From Micromussa lordhowensis (Eukaryota; Cnidaria; Anthozoa; Scleractinia; Lobophylliidae): a stretch of DNA of 64,000 nucleotides. Under the pieces are notes generated by a model that worked only from the letters and a program-made list of their open reading frames with translations, searched no databases and was not told the DNA's origin. The stretch lies in assembly GCA_964020085.1 (NCBI GenBank), contig OZ026606.1:1521060-1585059 (forward strand), in the 5' to 3' direction. How positions within the stretch are numbered: position 1 is the stretch's first letter; every line of letters starts with the position of its first letter. This document shows, one piece after another, positions 36,393 to 53,100 of the stretch. The translations under genes were made by a program, and so were the position numbers.

Positions 36393-37481
36393 GCACAGAT
36401 ACAGCAACACAATAGTTTCTATGGACACTTGAACTACATACTCATTAACAGAGGGAAATGTAAACTGAAATGCGATGGCAAGGAAAAACATGCCTCACAT
36501 TGTATTTTGATAGTGTAAAGGAACCTTGAATTAATTCCGAGATAAAATATTTTGTCACCCTTGCAGGAGTCATTGATTTAACCTTTACAGACTCAACTCT
36601 CAAGTCACTTTAGTTGTGATGTTCTTAGACAGCTGCACAGTGGTATAATACACTGGATTAATATTTCACAGTTCAAAAAGGAGGCACTTTGCCAGACATT
36701 ACTAAAACAGTCTTGTAGAAAACAAACTACTTCAAGCAAACTGCTGTTCAGGGTGAATCTGCTCGAAACGAACTTACTTGGAATAAGGAAAAAATTTCGA
36801 AAAATAACAGTGCATTTTGTAAAAATCTCTTATTAATATTACTAACAACCAACCACATCTATGCCAGCAGAGCCTCTAACATCATTCCATTTCTAGCTTC
36901 TTGATACTGTGTCAAAAAGAGTGCAATGGGTTAAGGGTCTGATCTTTTCTAGAGGGGAAACAATTTATTATGAATGTTTGAAACAAGTAAAAAAGGATTT
37001 TGGTAGCAATGCCAACAAGCAAATTCTCCTAACTAATTTCCTTACATTTGTCATTGTATCAGTTAAGAGATTTTGTTTGTTGATCATTTTACTTCCCCTG
37101 GGTGATAATTGACTTAAAACTGATTAAATGTTTGGATCTAAATGTAGACTGATGAACCCAAAAACTCACATAACATGTGAAGGAGGAGCTTCCCTCTAAG
37201 AGGAAATTAGTAACAACAGAAATGACCAAGAAGCTAGCAACAAAATTTTTATCATAACTGCAGGCTCTGCTGGCAGACTTCACAAAGCAGTCCAACATTC
37301 CACCCCTTCCTTACATAAAATTTAACAGTTTTTAACCATTCCATTCTATTAAACTTTCATTACAGTTGCACTATCAATCAAGCTTCCTTGTCTCTTTGAG
37401 ATTCAATTCAAAGGTTGATGTTTTAAGATCCATGGTGAAAATAAATTGAACAGTGTATTCAGAGCCTGCTGTGTTCAAGAT

Positions 37482-42993
<5,512 letters not shown>

Positions 42994-43087
42994 TTTAACG
43001 ATTGAATCTCGAGTTTTCTTTCTTTCTCTTCCACTGTTTATGATGTCATTCCTAACTTATTTATGAGAGGACGAATGCCCATGCGCC

Positions 43088-43095
43088 TGACGTCA
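43088..43095. promoter_or_regulatory. CRE palindrome upstream of RAB2
   Basis: TGACGTCA lies about 95 bases upstream of the RAB2 start codon, where a proximal promoter is expected. CREB/ATF binding is inferred from the motif alone. Confidence 0.4.
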
Positions 43096-43157
43096 CATGG
43101 CATGGACACGTAGCATCGTTCGTCTCAGGCCCTCTCAAAACTTCAGTACCCAGCCGC

Positions 43158-43345
43158 TATAAGTCAACTCTCTCGTAAGCGGACACGCTCGGGAACTGGA
43201 AAAAGTGTCCGTTAGTACAGCTGTCCGCTTAAGAGAATTATTCCCGTAAGTTAAAAAAAGGTAAAGAGGGGAATCAATTGAAAAGAGTGTCCATAAGTAG
43301 AGCTGTTCGCTTGCGAGAGTGTCCGTTAGCGGAGACTTGACTGTA
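43158..43345. mobile_element. MITE-like element with GTCAA terminal repeats
   Basis: Left end TATAAGTCAACTCTCTCGTA and right end GCGGAGACTTGACTGTA are imperfect inverted repeats. The phrase GTGTCCGTTAG with CGCTT recurs inside. It begins and ends with TA, suggesting a Tc1/mariner-type non-autonomous element. Confidence 0.5.
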
Positions 43346-43546
43346 ACTTCAGGGCAATTTCAAAGCTAGACAGGAATTGAATTCCAGATATGATCAAACT
43401 TTCTGAAATTCAACATTTTTTAATTTCATATGTATTATCAGTTAATTTATATCTATCCAAAAATCGAAGAAAAATTTACTTCCGCCCTTCAAAGGCGGAA
43501 ATATCAAAGCCTGAATGTTTGGTGCACCTCGCCTCAAAATTTTGTT

Positions 43547-43756
43547 AGATAATTTGGTTTTATCAACTGGGTTGATAATGTGAATTGTCCACCGTAAAGA
43601 GATTCGGAAGCTGACGTTTCGAGCGTTAGCCCTTCGTCGGAGCGAATCTAGACTGTATTCGCTACGACGAAGAGCTAACGCTCGAAACGTCAGCTTCCGA
43701 ATCTCTTTACGGTGGACAATTCACATTATCACCCAGTTGATAAAACCAAATTATCT
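43547..43756. repeat. Near-perfect fold-back element with 100-base arms
   Basis: The left arm (43547-43647) begins AGATAATTTGGTTTTATCAA and includes GACGTTTCGAGCGTTAGC; the right arm (43657-43756) is its reverse complement with about three differences. The loop is 9 bases. RNA from either strand would form a hairpin of about 100 bp. No open frame. Confidence 0.9.
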
Positions 43757-43763
43757 TGTAATA

Positions 43764-43810
<47 letters not shown>

Positions 43811-44085
43811 ATTCAAAATTTTGTTGCCCCGTTACAACATATCACAAGTTGTACGAAAAGTTGTCTTCTGTGACTGACACCTTCTGACAAGACGGAATTA
43901 ATAATTTGTCGAACACCTTGTGGTGATGGGGTACGAGGAGGGGCCTGGGGTCTGCCGGATGCCCATAGTTTCGAGATGTAGGGTGCCAACTCATGGGCTC
44001 CTGTCAGAGTAAACCGGTTGGGATGACCGTTCAGTGAATACTGTTAAAGGGTTTTTCCAAAACCAGCAAACCAACCGAACGGAAT

Positions 44086-44290
44086 GGCGCTTACCATTTG
44101 CTTTACCATTTCTCGTAATTGTTTTCTGCTGATGAGATACTGGAAACTGGAAAATTTAGCAATTCGGAACGGGAAAAGAGGACCACTTCTGGAGGTAGTC
44201 TTCAATTTCCGAACGGATTTTCCGGAAAATTACCGTTCCACTTGACTTGCAACCGAAATTTCCGGATTTTGGGCTAAATGGTAAGCACCT
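44086..44290. mobile_element. MITE-like element with GCTTACCATTT terminal repeats
   Basis: GGCGCTTACCATTTGCT at the left and GGCTAAATGGTAAGCACC at the right are terminal inverted repeats. The inside is rich in CCGGAA/TTCCGG-type words (TTTCCGAACGGATTTTCCGG). No open frame. Confidence 0.55.
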
Positions 44291-44312
44291 GCATGGAGTT
44301 TCGTTCGAGTTT

Positions 44313-44401
44313 CGAATTAGGCTCGATTATCAGCCGCTCTTTCGGGAAGGAAAAAAGGCGGCCGGACCTGCCCGAGAGCGGGGAAATCGAGCCTAGTTTC
44401 G
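44313..44401. repeat. Short hairpin element
   Basis: CGAATTAGGCTCGATT and CCGCTCTTTCGGG pair with CCCGAGAGCGG and AATCGAGCCTAGTTTCG across a 24-base loop. Confidence 0.7.
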
Positions 44402-45106
44402 CATTTAAGTACTTATTTTTTTTAAAGCCTCCCACAGCACTGCGGTTAGCTTAATAGCTTCAGATATAGCTTTTATTAAGTGTTATTCAGGTAAGGAAAA
44501 TACTATCCCAATTTTTTGGTCAAAAGTAAAACAGAAATCGAGATTCGGACTATCTCGAAATTCTAATTCGAACCTCTTTCCGAAGTTCGAACCTCCACTC
44601 GACCTCACAAAATCAAAAACTCTCCCTTTGGAAATATCCCAAATACTGCAAGTAGATATTTAAAATGACCACTTTTTTTTCACGTGCACAGTGAAACTTC
44701 TGAATCTTCTCTGTATTAATATTCTGCTCTTGATCGTTCCAAAGGAGAAAGAATGACTTTTACAAGGTCATGTGAATAGTTTGGATCCGCTTCAAACATG
44801 TCTTTGGAGTTAAGGCTGTTGCGAAAAGCAACCTAGAACGTCTCGTCTAATACATGTAGCCGTTTTGTGTGGTACGTTTCCTTACCATGGGCTTAAGAAT
44901 GCGGCAAACACAGTTGACGTTGTCTACGATTGATTGAACTGAATATAGCTCTTCCACAAGGAAAAATAATTCTATAGGAGCTTTTTATAAAATCACCGAG
45001 CCACTCTGCGCGCTCTTATTGGTCGATAGGTGTGTTTGGACGAGTAGGTAAACACGGTTGTGACGTTTTAGATTCGCGCGAATTTTTGAGAACTAATTAA
45101 TTATAA

Positions 45107-45264
45107 AAGCAATAGAGCACTTTTTCTGTGTTTATATAGCCTCATCTAAACACGAGGAGGGTTGGGAGAATTCTCGAAAGTTCTGCATAACCGTCTCGAA
45201 TTCTCCCAACCCCCCACATGTTTAGACGAGGCTATACAAACACGGGAAAAGTGCTCTATTGCTT
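45107..45264. repeat. Fold-back element
   Basis: AAGCAATAGAGCACTTTTT...TATAGCCTC(A/G)TCTAAACA...GGGTTGGGAGAATTC on the left is matched in reverse complement on the right down to GTGCTCTATTGCTT. The loop is about 20 bases. GAGCACTTT also occurs near the ends of the Foldback-like element at 31.0 kb. Confidence 0.85.
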
Positions 45265-45575
45265 AAGCAGTCGTACTGTTTCCTTTCCACAGGTCTAGGT
45301 AGTACCCGATGTGGAAGGCATTTAGCATTTCGTCCAATAGTACATTTGCCTGTGTCAAAAACGAGTCTGCGTCTCAAACCATTATAACAGCACGTTCGTT
45401 TCCATGCAGCTCAAACGTATTTTTGCCCGAGGACTCGCTTTCAAACAGAGGCAAATAGCATCACGAACAGAGCCTATGTGATCGCTGTGGAGGTCTTTAA
45501 AACGAGAACAAATAAACAAACAAAAGAAAACAAAACTTCCACCAAGACTCGTTAGAGACACCAGAGCAGCAGAGA

Positions 45576-47168
45576 TTTATTAAAAATATTTGTAAAAATT
45601 TTCATTCAAATTAATAAATACAGTCCATTAAATACAGACAAGTTCATATCAAAATTAACTCAGTCAATTCGAGATTCATTTCATATCACAAGAATAAATA
45701 CACAGTCATAGCACGAGTGGCCTACAGCATACTGCTTTCAAAAACATTCCCTCTAAGATCTACCTCACTTTACATTAGAAATAGGCCACAATGAGAAGAC
45801 AGAAGTTTGTAAATCTTCCACAAGTCCCCCACTTGTAAGCTATCACATGAATCAATCTCCAGGTAGCAACGACGCTACAATATCCGAACAGAAATCGCCT
45901 CGAGATTGAACAAGCGATACACCATGACACCTCAGTAAAGAGGGTTTCCATCCTCCAAGGTTTAGCTACTAGTTGGGGAAGGAAGCTGAAAAACAGCTCC
46001 CCGGAGTCATATATACAAAGTATAATTAACTAATGAAACCCTGTTCCCAGATGAGACAGCAAGGGTTGCAAACAAAAAAGCCTGATACATTGAAGGAGGC
46101 ACAACTGTAATTATTTAACAGTCAGAACACCCCAAGGAAAAGAAAAAAAAACGAAAAGGGAAAGAGGGACTGTGCATTTTTCCAGCGACAAACAAGTTAA
46201 CCTGATATTTACTGCATTTGTAGATATATTATAAGTATGGTTGATGCAGCTTCTAGGAGATTCACAATAATAAATAAGTTTTTGTTGACCTCAATGATAG
46301 CTTGATTGAATTGAATTGATTATTTCACCAGAGCGTTTTACCAGGAGCAGACGTGTCGATAAAAAGGTACAAAACGTTGTCAAGAAGTTTGTGCAAATAT
46401 TCTGATCACAAAATAAATAGCAGGTCTGCTGCAATATATTAATTTTTGCACCAATGGCAGAATCTTCGAGTCCTATTTTTTTCTTTCACTGTAGACGTGG
46501 AGACCAATAAACTGATGTCCGGTTTTATAGAACAAAGGATTGTCATTATAAAAATTATTGTCTAAGTCGATTCAATGTACAATGCCCAAAGGCGTAGCAA
46601 GTTTGTATATTATATATTTATATAAATCATGCATATGTATATAAGAATAAGTATATGGAATAGAAAGCCCTCTCTTAACCAAGAATCAAAACCAAAAAAG
46701 GAAAGCGAATGCATTGAAGGTAGATAATAATTCTTGCAAACACTGCACCAGGAAGGGTCTCCAAAAAAAATGGAAGCCGTCATTCAGTTTCTTCAACTTC
46801 TCTCTATTGAGTTGGCCATAAACACAAATTTCTTGGTTTTTAGTGTAGTTATTTGACAGCAAAGGAAAGTCACGTACAACATTCAAAAGAAAAAAGCTCC
46901 AAAAGCAGCCCATGCTTAAAAGACAAAATAAATGTTTAGCTGAATTTGTGCAAGAAAGCTTTGTCTATCGTTCACCAGTAGCTACATATACCAACACTAT
47001 ACTAAAGATACAACTGCATTCCCCTTTACTATCGCTAGTATTTTAAGCAAATTTAAGAAATAGCTTAAGTAAATATTAAGGTTAGGCTTACATTCTTTCT
47101 TCTCTAACCTTTGGCTTAGCCTTTGAATATGTTAAATTGCTGGCAAGAGCTACTCAAATATCTTGCCA
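45576..47168 (-). other. Probable 3' UTR of the CHD-like gene
   Basis: From the CHD stop codon at 47169 downward there is no further exon. TTTATT at 45576-45581 (AATAAA on the minus strand) is a suitable poly(A) signal about 1.6 kb past the stop. The interval is AT-rich, without fold-back elements, in contrast to the interval to its left. The boundary is inferred. Confidence 0.45.
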
Positions 47169-50100
47169 TCAGCAATCATTGTCTGGACTGCCTTGCGATG
47201 AGATATCACTCCCAATACTTGAAGAACCATGGCTTGTGTTGTCTGGTAAGAAATCGCCTTTAGACGACACAAGATTGCCATTGTTCAAAAGTGGAAAAGA
47301 AAAAGCATTTGATGCCACACCAGGTGCGTAGCCCTGCAGTCCATTCCCAGGCTGTTGTCCCGCATACAGAGACGAGTAAGAGTTATTAAACATGACCTGT
47401 GAAGAGGACGGATTGGGGCTGACTGGTGATTGTGCTGGTTTTGACGAAGCATTCTCGCCGAACGAAGTGGTTCCCTGGGAATTTGCTGGCATGCCCATCC
47501 CATACGACGCGTAATAAGGCATGTGACCAAATGGGCCAAAAGGCATGGCATGTGGAAAATTTCCAAACTGGGACGAGTCATACGGGAACGAGGCCCGGGT
47601 GGATTCACTGTGAGTGCTCGAGGCAGCGGTCGATGTCAAGGAAGTCGAGAGCGACGATGAATCAAACTGAGTTTTAGACACCGCAGTACCATAATTCATC
47701 TCGTTGTACGATCCATAGAGATGGTGTGAAGCTTGTGGTCCAATTGCTGTGGGCGTGGTAGGATTTGATTTTTTTGCACCGTGAGACAGTCTGTTCAGCA
47801 GGGAAGCTGGTAAAATACTCTGAAATGATCAATGAGTACAATGCAATACTGTTAAACGGGTCTTGTTTTATAGAACAGTCTTTCACTTCAGAGCGTTTCA
47901 AGTTACTTATCTACTTTTCCGTGGTTGCCAAGTTTCTTTTTCTTCAGTCATTTATAGAACATTTCATCACTCCAAGACAAGTGCTCCTTGAAGTTTGAAC
48001 TATCGAAATGACACTTCCAGGAGCTACGTCACGGTTTGCACATCTTGAAAAGTTTGGCCTAATCCGTTACAATCTTCCCCATCCTTAACCATCCTTGTTT
48101 CTTTATGGTTTATTATTATCTCTTTGGTGTTTTTCAATCTTAGTAAACTACTATTTTCAGGTTTACTTCAATTTTAAAGATATTTTGTATGTGGCCAAAA
48201 CACCATGACTGAGTAACATACCTTGCTACGGACAAATGCTGTAGAGTCTTCAGCGACATCGTAACTACTGTTCTGCTGGAGCCAGTCAACAAGATTAGAA
48301 AGCGTTGGTGCTACATTTCCTACCAACTGCAAAAAGAAAAACAAGTCATTAGCACGAGAGAGAGAGAGAGAGAGTATTTTGTCTGACTCCAACAAGAATA
48401 ACCCAAGCTTGGGAGTGATAGGGTCAAGCAAGAAATACAAAGGAAAACAAAAACCTTTCTTCCAGTTTCTCTATCAATAACAGCAACATGTTCCTCTTGT
48501 GCACTTGTGCCACGAGATTCTCCTTCTATTCTTGAATTCTTGAACTAAACACGAAAAAAGAAGTTCTCACTAGGCGAGTACTGGTTAAAGCTTCTAAACA
48601 GTACAAGTCAACATAAAGGCCAGTGGATTTTTCAGCCTTAAAATTATTAGAGATATCTTTGATACACTGTCTATTGTTTTTTTTCCCGTTAATTTTGGTT
48701 TATTTTGTTTGTAAAAATTCAGCTACTTACTGTCTATTGAAACGTGAAAACAAAAATTGCACGCAACCTTACCACAGATTAACTTACCTCATCTGAAAAT
48801 GCTGGAAAAGCAGGATTTGTTCCACTTTCATGGGGTGACTTTGAAAGAGCAGCTCTTGCATGGCCAGCAGACACTTCTTCTATCACAGGCACCTGATTCA
48901 TGCCTCCCTCCATTCTATTTGCAAGGGAAAAGCCAGTCCATTCCAGGGCAGCCCTATCGGGTGGAACCACTGCACCACCAGTGTCAGCCAATCTGCCCGC
49001 AGATCCGAGCTTATCGGGTTTAGGTTTCCTCCCTCGCTTCTTCCCAGAAGGTGGCTTTTCAGGCTTTTCGCCCTTTTCTTTTTTTGAAACTCTCTTCTTC
49101 CTGGGAGGTTTCATGCTCATGGCAGGATCCAATCTGAAGTCATGACCTGGTGCTTCCATGTTCATCATGGCTTCATTCCATTCACCATCAACTCGAGCAG
49201 GCATTTTTCGGTAACCTACGGCAATTCATATGTAATTAATACAAATGAAGGAAAAGATTTCTAAGCCAATATGCAGGCCTACATGTCACACCAAGGGAGT
49301 ATTGCTTAACTCTCTCAATTCTTGAAGCCAATTCTTACCTGGTTCCTTGTGAACCAGTCCTCCGTCTTCTGAAACACCTTCACCCATCTCTGTAGCAAAA
49401 AAAAAACAAAAGAAATAGTTTAGTTCCTGGATGCATCGCGCAAATCTAAGTGGTAATATAACAGCTACATGTTGTTGATTCAATAATGTTCTTGGTTAGT
49501 TATCCCATAGTAGAGTGCACAAGTAGCTATGTTGGAGAAATGGCAAACATTTCATCACACTCCTGGTAAAAAGAGGAACACCTTGAACAAAGAAACACTA
49601 CATTTCAGTGGAAAACATGCAATCAAAATGTTATTTTCCAGCACATACCGGCATCTTTCTTTCTCTTCCGTCTGTTTTTCTTGAAAGTGAGCTTTAAACC
49701 ATCAAGCTGAAAAAAGCAGTAATTCAGGGGATGAAGTACGTTTATTTGTCATTATGGTCACCTGATCAATAGGATGAACATATCAACTAACATATTTCAC
49801 CATGCAGGTTGTCTGTTACTATAGCTATAATTATGTGTATAGCATTCTCCTGTTTGTTTGTTTTTCGTTGACACAAATGATTACACCTGTCATTACCAGT
49901 AATGAGATGGTCTTGAACCTCATTCAGTGTACAGCATTGAATATATTTTCAATCTGTTTCCATAGGTAAATTATACACTGGGCAAGTAACAGCTTTACCA
50001 GTTATAGTTAACAAATTCTTCAAATGGTTATATACACTTAACAGCCGCAATAAAATCAACTTGTTATACCCATACTGTGAAACTGGAACAAACGTTTAAT

Positions 50101-53100
50101 ATTATTGTCCAAAGAGGCCGTCAATACAAATAAACGCTTACCCTTTTAAGTTTAAAGGCCTTGGATGGATCCTCAGGTTGTCCGTCTTCTCCAACAGCAA
50201 AGCCAGGTGGTAAAGAAGCCATATCAACGTCGCCAAGACCTGGATAGCCTCCAGATAATGGCGAATTGGCTGCCAGCTGATTCTGAAGTAAGGCATCTGC
50301 CACCTTGCTTATGATTGGCCATTCGCCCTTCAATACACACTCACAGAGTTGATCCAAACGTTGGATGACAACTTTGTCCTGTAAATTTAGAATGATAAGA
50401 GGTTATACCTTTAATGGAGAATGATCAGTCCCATATTCATGTATTACTAACTTCTCCAAACTAACATTATAGACAAAGGTATAAGTTCGTGAATGAACTG
50501 TTGGGCTGTGTTGGAAGTCATTTAATTAATTGCCGTAGTGAGTTTGATAGGGTGACCTTTTGAAAGCAAGGTGACTGATGAAGGGCAATAATTGAAACAT
50601 CTGCTTAAAAAAACGTGCTACATACATTAATATTATTTACTTTTATTAACTTCAAGTTTATGAATAGCTAACATCATAAAAGTATTAAAAACTCAATCAA
50701 AGGGCACCAAGTGCATCTTCTTGTCTTAAGAGCTGTTGAATTTCTTTTTCTGCTTCAAGGAGTACGACATACCTTGGGCCACCTCACAGAGAAAATAGAA
50801 GCCTCACTTGACTGGCTCTCCTGGTTGAAGCTCAGCTGTGAGTCCTCATCTTGGTTCATCCCTGGGTTGAGGTGAGCAGGAATAGGAGTGCTGTGCCTAC
50901 TGGTATCTTCCATATCCTCAGTGTTGGTGTCTGCAGCTGCCACAGCTGCACCGAGACCAGTCTCTTCTTTAACAATACTCTGTTCCAGAGCTGGAGGGAC
51001 CATATCTGCACCTGGAGATCCTGATCTGTACGCCTCACTCAATGGAGTTTGTACCTCTGTTTTCACTGATGTCAAGGTTGGTGCCACTGGTGTGGCTGAT
51101 GGGGCTGATGACATTGTACTTGTCTGTTCACCTGACAATGGTGAAGCTGGGCCGTCTTCATCTGGCACCTTTTCCACATTGGGCAGTTGCTGAGAAAAGC
51201 TTTTGATGGCTTCTTCTCCTTCTCTACCTTCATGATCATTGTTCAGAGGGGAGAAGCCATCAAATGGAACTGATGATTCTATCTTGACACTTTCTCCAGG
51301 AGACAACATTTTCTCATCGCCAAGAACTGCAAAAGAACAGGAAATAAATGCAATTACAATTGCTTAAGGTGGCTCCCTAGAGTTTTTCTTAGACTCATTA
51401 GTGTGTGCTACCATTGCCTGCCAAACGTCAGTAATAATCGCGCATTCAAAAATGAAGCAAGTAACCCTAAGAAGAAATGAAATCACTTCAGCATGTGAAA
51501 GGCATTAAATCACTTCGGTATAAGTACATGTAGCAATAGTTTCAAACTCTGTCAAAACATGTGTTTGACAAAATATGACAAAAAAGCTCTCTAAATAACT
51601 GGCAAAAGAGCTCTTTCTCGCATGCGATACATGGCGTCACCTGAGCGCATGCCTAAATAAATACCCACGCGTGATACCACACGTGGTTTTCTGATTTTTA
51701 CGACGTCACGTGCAATATAAATGCTAATTTTCTTGCGTTTCCTTTTGTGAATTTTTTTTAAAATTTGGCTCGGTTGTAACCATATACAATTCCTATAAAA
51801 TACCCTATTTTTATTAAAATCTGTCAGAGCTAATCTCATATTTAGAATAATGACAAATTACAGAATATTGGAAAACCATCTGAACAACCTTGACTTTTTA
51901 CCAAGTCAAAATGTCAGGCAATATCATTTCCATGATAGGACGAAAAAAAATTCACTGAAGGAAAGTATAAATGTTAAGGAGTTAAGGTCAAAATAAGGAA
52001 TATTTTTGCCTGTCATTAGATGAGATGTTACCATGGTAACAGCCTTAATCCGAAAATTGACAACCAAAACATAAGCCTTATTTTAACAGTACCCATACTG
52101 GTAAATCTCCAAGGGAAAACTTTAGGAGAAATTAACTATGCTACCTTTTCTAACTCGTGCTTTTTAGGGAGGGTGTTTCGTAATAACTCTAGGGAGCAAC
52201 CTTAATTACAGTTATGATGTGTAACAATATTTCCTTTACATATGCAGAGAAGAAAGAAATCAGATGTGCACTGAAAGTAATTTATTTCTCTTTACTGTAA
52301 GAACCATCTCAGTCAGTCCAATTCAGTAGAAACAAAGAAAATCTGTCACCATGTTAAAACTACATTCGTGTACCAGAGAAATTGATCCTTTTGCACAAAT
52401 GGTTAGAAAATGTTACCAATATGCACAACCATTGACCTAGACACTTAACCATTGTTTAGTGCCAGTCTTGTAACAACTGCAATTAGAGGAAACTGAATCA
52501 TACAATGTATATTTCCACTATTAAACAATACCTTTACTCATGGGTGTGCTTCCAGGGTTTGATGGCATCTTTGATATAACTTCCAGAAATGAAAGCTCAG
52601 GATCACTGAGAAGATTGAAATCTGTTCTACTGATGCCATGTCTACAAGAATAAGCAAATTTCATATCAGCTGGAGAACACCTCTACTGCAACAGGCATCC
52701 TTAGATGATTTAACCGCTTTTTTGTTAAATGATAACTCTCTATTGAAGTTCTTCGAGCTTTTAAAAAGTTTTGGAGTGTTCTGGCCTTAAAATAAATCAT
52801 GATAAGTCAGAAATTATGTTACTTGGAGATTTTGCTCACTCATCACTCAATCATAGCCTTTTCAAAAGTGTAAAAATAAAAGCATCTGTTAAAATTCTGG
52901 GGATTCATTTTACATATGATTATCGCATCAAACAAAAGATGAATTTTGACGAACTGATTAATTCCATTAAGGATAAGTTAAGGATATGGAGGTGGAGAGA
53001 CCTCACAATTATTGGCAGAATTCAAATTGTTAAGACATTCATCATTCCAATATTCCTTTATCGAGCAAGCATGATCTGCTTAGACAAAAATTTTGTCAAT

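Larger units (their letters stand above)
43096..45575. other. Intergenic region rich in palindromic elements
   Basis: Between the RAB2 5' end and the CHD 3' end. No exon is recognised. It holds five fold-back or MITE-like elements in about 2.1 kb, each listed separately. Confidence 0.5.
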
